From Bacteroidia bacterium (GTDB lineage: Bacteria; Bacteroidota; Bacteroidia; Bacteroidales; Azobacteroidaceae), in assembly GCA_025996895.1 (NCBI GenBank), contig BNTW01000022.1, positions 1 through 36,654 of the forward strand: a DNA stretch of 36,654 nucleotides. The letters are read 5' to 3'. The notes under the pieces were generated by a model. It worked only from the letters and a program-made list of their open reading frames with translations. It had not been told where the DNA came from and did not search any database. Shown piece after piece: positions 33,773 through 36,654 of the stretch. Every line of letters starts with the position of its first letter. The first letter of the stretch is position 1. The position numbers and the translations under genes were made by a program.

Positions 33773-34192
33773 ATGAAAACGAAAAAACAAGGTGATAAAA
33801 CATATATTTGGGACAGGTTGCGCAAGCAATGGGTGCGTTTGACGCCCGAAGAAGAAGTGCGCCAGCATTTTATCGCTTTTTTGTTGGAAGAAAAACATTA
33901 TCCCGAAGGTTTGATGGCCAATGAAGTGTGTATTCGTTTGGGCAATGTGCAGAAGCGTTGCGATACGGTTTTATACGATATACTTTTACAGCCGCGCATG
34001 ATCATCGAATACAAAGCCCCTGCGGTCACGATCAGTCAAGAAACGTTAGACCAAATCGTGCGCTATAACATGTGTCTGAAAGTTCCTTGGTTAATTCTTA
34101 CGAACGGACTGACGCATTATTGCTGCCGGATCAATGAAAACGGGGAATATGCTTTTTTAAAAGATATTCCCGATTATGCGGACGGTATTTAA
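33773..34192 (+). CDS. Stand-alone HsdR N-terminal-like (PD-(D/E)XK fold) protein
   Basis: A 139-residue protein similar to the N-terminal domain of type I restriction R subunits (HSDR_N_2, PF13588). Nuclease-type residues are placed as D64 (KRCDTVLYD) and E79-x-K81 (MIIEYKAP), with an early acidic EEEVR helix at 26-30. There is no helicase domain and no hsdM/hsdS gene beside it, so it is not a restriction enzyme in the usual sense. Small proteins of this kind are widespread in Bacteroidota next to holA, which suggests a conserved housekeeping role. Its function is unknown. It is divergent from amn with a 54-base gap. Confidence 0.8.
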   Translation: MKTKKQGDKTYIWDRLRKQWVRLTPEEEVRQHFIAFLLEEKHYPEGLMANEVCIRLGNVQKRCDTVLYDILLQPRMIIEYKAPAVTISQETLDQIVRYNMCLKVPWLILTNGLTHYCCRINENGEYAFLKDIPDYADGI

Positions 34193-34356
34193 AAATAATT
34201 CGTTAACTTTGCAATTGTACCCCAATAAAAGTATTCGATAGGAAAAGAGTGTAACCAAATGGAAATCAGAATTTAGTGACTTTGGTTGGCGTTCGTTGTG
34301 TAGTGGTTTGCGCTGAAAGGGTATAATCAAAAAAGAACGTTAACTAAAATATTTAC

Positions 34357-34815
34357 GTGTTTTTGCGCGTAGAAATGCGAAATAGCTGTATTTTTGTTGT
34401 CAAAACAGTAAGTCGTTATCCTCAAAATCAAAGTAAAGATTTACTCAAATGGTTACAAATAATTCCGAATAAATATCTGCATTTTGGCGATTTTGATTTT
34501 GCAGGTATTGGAATTTATTTGAATGAATACAAAAAACACCTTGGCAATAAGGCAAGTTTTTTTATACCTGAAAATATTGAACAGATACTTGAGATATACG
34601 GAAACAAAGAGCTTTACAACAATCAAAAGATTAATTTTAACGAAGAAAATCTAACGGAAGAAAATCTAAAACAGTTGATTCCGTTAATTCACAAATATAA
34701 GAAAGGGTTGGAACAGGAAATATTTATCAAAGAATCAAGATTATGTCCAAAGATCATTACCCATTGTGGATACTCTTGCATACAATTTTTTGCTTTTCAG
34801 CGGATTGAAAAATAA
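34357..34815 (+). pseudogene. Toprim-type fragment resembling JetD/DUF2220-group proteins
   Basis: A 152-residue frame starting at a GTG (34357), with an ATG seven codons later; neither has a convincing context. The core PNKYLHFGDFDFAGIGIYLNEYKKHLG has the G-D-x-D-x-x-G-x-x-I pattern (D45, D47) of Toprim domains in DUF2220/JetD-like proteins. FFIPENIEQILEIYGNKELYNNQ and LIPLIHKYKKGLEQEIFI follow as in that group. The strand before it (SCIFVVKTVSRY) lacks the conserved Glu expected of an intact Toprim site. Relatives are longer at the N-terminus, so it looks 5'-truncated. Its codons are far more AT-rich than those of its neighbours, which suggests transfer. It may be the remnant of a plasmid-defence-type gene. 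Confidence 0.5.
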
Positions 34816-34822
34816 AAATTAC

Positions 34823-34830
34823 TACCTTTG
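34823..34830 (+). promoter_or_regulatory. -7 promoter box of the C1 peptidase gene
   Basis: TACCTTTG fits TAnnTTTG exactly and lies 28 bases before the ATG at 34859, predicting a leader of about 22 bases. No -33 element at the right spacing is obvious. Confidence 0.5.
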
Positions 34831-34858
34831 TAATTAAGTTTTATTAAAAAGTTTATTT

Positions 34859-36049
34859 ATGAAATATTTTGTCGGTTTATTTTTGGCTTTCAGTTGTTAT
34901 TTATCGCTTGGCGCACAGACGGATAGCGTACGGGTGGATGGTTTTCAATTCACTACGGTTAAGGAGGTTCCGATTACGCCGGTAAAAAATCAAGCAAGTT
35001 CGGGCACGTGTTGGAGTTTTTCCGGTTTAGGCCTGATTGAGGCTGAGTTGTTGCGTCAGGGAAAAGGTGAATACGATTTGTCGGAAATGTTTGTCGTACA
35101 TAAAAATTACGGAGACAAAGCGAAAAAATATGTCCGCATGAACGGCGAAATCAATTTTGCGGGCGGCGGCTCGTTTGCCGATGTGCTGGATTGCATTCAG
35201 GACTATGGCATTGTCCCGAACGATGTTCAGCCCGGATTGAACTATGGCGAGGAAAAGCACAAGCACGCCGAATTAGACCATTTGACGCGGGCGTATATGG
35301 AGGTGATTGTTAAAAAACCGAATAAAAAGTTATCGACCGCGTGGTACAACGGTTTTGAAGGCATTTTGAACGCCTATTTGGGCGAATGTTCCGAAACCTT
35401 TACCTATCAAGGCGTACAATATACTCCGCAAAGTTTTGCGCAATCGTTGGGTATTCGTGCAAATGATTATGTTTCAATCACTTCCTTCACGCATCACCCC
35501 TTCTATACGGCTTTTCCGATTGAAGTTCCCGACAATTGGCGGTGGGCAAATTCCTATAATGTACCGCTGAATGAATTAATCCAAATCATCGACGACGCAC
35601 TCGATAAAGGCTATACGGTGGCATGGGCAGCCGATGTGAGCGAAATGGGATTTAACCGCAAAGGCATTGCTATTGTACCGGAAATAGAAGTGCCGGAAGG
35701 TGTCGGCTCCGATCAGGCGCGTTGGCTCGACCTTTCACCGGAAGATAAAAAGGCAGCAAAAGAAAAATGGACTTCTCCTGTGCCGGAAAAAACCATCACG
35801 CAAGAAATGCGTCAGGAAGCATTGGATAATTATGAAACGACCGACGACCACGGCATGTTGATTTACGGCACAGCGCAAGATCAGAACGGCGCGAAATATT
35901 ATAAGGTGAAAAATTCGTGGGGAACGAACAATCCGTATCAGGGAACTTGGTACGTTTCCGTTCCGTTTGTACAATACAAAACCATTTCGATTGTGTTACA
36001 TAAAGACGTATTATCCAAAGAGTTAAAAAAGAAAATAGGCTTGCAATGA
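34859..36049 (+). CDS. Exported C1B cysteine aminopeptidase (PepC/bleomycin-hydrolase family)
   Basis: A 396-residue papain-fold peptidase with an SPI signal (KYFVGLFLAFSCYLSLGAQ). The active site is C51 (SSGTCWSFSG), H331 (TDDHGMLIYG) and N352 (VKNSWGTNN), with an oxyanion Gln at 45 (VKNQASS). The large insertion between Cys and His (~75-320) is typical of the C1B subgroup. Its export signal sets it apart from cytosolic PepC, and it agrees with exported Bacteroidota relatives that trim peptides in the periplasm. Its stop overlaps the nadC start (ATGA), so the two are translationally coupled. Confidence 0.88.
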   Translation: MKYFVGLFLAFSCYLSLGAQTDSVRVDGFQFTTVKEVPITPVKNQASSGTCWSFSGLGLIEAELLRQGKGEYDLSEMFVVHKNYGDKAKKYVRMNGEINFAGGGSFADVLDCIQDYGIVPNDVQPGLNYGEEKHKHAELDHLTRAYMEVIVKKPNKKLSTAWYNGFEGILNAYLGECSETFTYQGVQYTPQSFAQSLGIRANDYVSITSFTHHPFYTAFPIEVPDNWRWANSYNVPLNELIQIIDDALDKGYTVAWAADVSEMGFNRKGIAIVPEIEVPEGVGSDQARWLDLSPEDKKAAKEKWTSPVPEKTITQEMRQEALDNYETTDDHGMLIYGTAQDQNGAKYYKVKNSWGTNNPYQGTWYVSVPFVQYKTISIVLHKDVLSKELKKKIGLQ

Positions 36050-36654
36050 AACAGGAATTGATAGGCGAATTAATCCGCTTGTCTTTGAAAGAAGACATCG
36101 GCGACGGCGACCACACGACGCTTTCCACCATTCCGGCGACAGCGATGGGGAAAGTGCAGTTGATTATCAAGGAAGACGGCGTGTTGGCCGGTGTGGAAGT
36201 GGCGCAGCAGATTTTCCATACGTTCGATAAGGAGTTGAAAATGGATATTCTCCTTCACGACGGTGCGCAAGTGAAGTATGGCGACATTGCTTTCACCGTA
36301 ACCGGAAAAGTGCAGTCGTTGCTGCAAACCGAACGGCTGGTGCTGAACGTGATGCAACGCATGAGCGGGATTGCAACTACTACGCACAAGTATGTAGAAC
36401 GCTTGGAAGGCACGAAAACCAAAATTCTGGATACGCGCAAGACCACTCCGGGCATGCGTATGCTGGAAAAAGAAGCCGTCAAAATCGGTGGCGGCGTTAA
36501 TCACCGTATTGGCCTGTTCGATATGATCTTGCTGAAAGACAATCACGTGGATTTTGCGGGTGGTATTGCTAACGCTTTGTTGCGCGCCAAAGAATATTTG
36601 CGTGAAAAAGGCAAACAACTTCCCGTCGAAATCGAAGTGCGTAATTTGGACGAG
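36046..36654 (+). CDS. nadC: Nicotinate-nucleotide pyrophosphorylase, carboxylating (partial, runs off the right edge)
   Basis: The first 203 codons of quinolinate phosphoribosyltransferase, which makes nicotinate mononucleotide in NAD synthesis. Visible blocks are LKEDIGDGDHTT, QTERLVLNVMQRMSGIAT (with the conserved Arg), LDTRKTTPGMRMLEKEAVKIGGG and NHRIGLFDMILLKDNH, all quinolinate/PRPP-binding residues. The ATG at 36046 overlaps the peptidase stop. The frame stays open to the window end, and roughly the last 80 residues are missing. Confidence 0.93.
   Translation, partial: MKQELIGELIRLSLKEDIGDGDHTTLSTIPATAMGKVQLIIKEDGVLAGVEVAQQIFHTFDKELKMDILLHDGAQVKYGDIAFTVTGKVQSLLQTERLVLNVMQRMSGIATTTHKYVERLEGTKTKILDTRKTTPGMRMLEKEAVKIGGGVNHRIGLFDMILLKDNHVDFAGGIANALLRAKEYLREKGKQLPVEIEVRNLDE

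Noticed and set aside
33773..34192. Type I restriction-modification system
   Set aside because: Only an R-subunit N-terminal-like domain is present; no helicase, methylase or specificity gene follows.

Overview
The window comes from a Bacteroidota chromosome, most likely order Bacteroidales. The evidence is a SusC/SusD pair, a hybrid two-component system (HTCS) regulator, SPII lipoproteins of Bacteroidales type, TAnnTTTG promoter boxes and weak Shine-Dalgarno sequences. Type IX secretion (T9SS) C-terminal tails point to a T9SS-positive lineage such as the Paludibacter/Dysgonomonas/Porphyromonas side of the order. Species-level assignment is not possible from the window alone.

Layout. (1) Bases 1-3800: the start of a probable transposase gene runs off the left edge. 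It is followed by a 5'-truncated T9SS cargo gene, a small secreted protein with a PLGDG-TM-basic tail, and a large secreted protein with a Fibrobacter-succinogenes-type paralogous domain. A perfect 19-bp hairpin closes this block. (2) Bases 3800-7430 (minus strand): an HlyD-type membrane fusion protein and a C39 peptidase/ABC exporter form a two-gene type I export unit with no obvious substrate gene beside it. (3) Bases 7440-9470: a debris zone with a 112-bp inverted-repeat element and a frameshifted, 5'-truncated leucine-rich-repeat surface protein.

(4) Bases 9471-27700 (minus strand): a complete beta-mannan/glucomannan utilization locus. In transcription order it holds an SGNH-type esterase, SusC, SusD, an IPT/TIG surface glycan-binding protein, a terminator-like hairpin, CBM35-GH26 with a T9SS tail, GH3, GH5, a GH26 lipoprotein, GH130 mannosylglucose phosphorylase, a GPH-type symporter and a mannobiose/cellobiose 2-epimerase. 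The last four match the order of the known Bacteroides fragilis mannobiose pathway. Inferred flow: surface enzymes cut and deacetylate the glycan, SusCD imports oligosaccharides, periplasmic enzymes trim them, the symporter brings mannobiose into the cytosol, the epimerase makes mannosylglucose, and GH130 phosphorolyses it to mannose-1-phosphate plus glucose. A tRNA-Gln(CUG) gene and a divergently transcribed HTCS gene (27888-31919) flank the locus and probably mark its edge.

(5) Bases 31922-36654: core housekeeping genes (holA, AMP nucleosidase, a stand-alone HsdR-N-like nuclease-fold protein, a C1B cysteine peptidase and the start of nadC). They are interrupted by a small AT-rich remnant of a Toprim-type protein resembling the JetD/DUF2220 group.

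The least ordinary signals are a cloverleaf-like cluster of four hairpins inside an open reading frame at 1225-1331, palindromes in the 5' part of the hlyD-like gene, the inverted-repeat element at 7646-7757, and the terminator-like hairpin that splits the polysaccharide operon.
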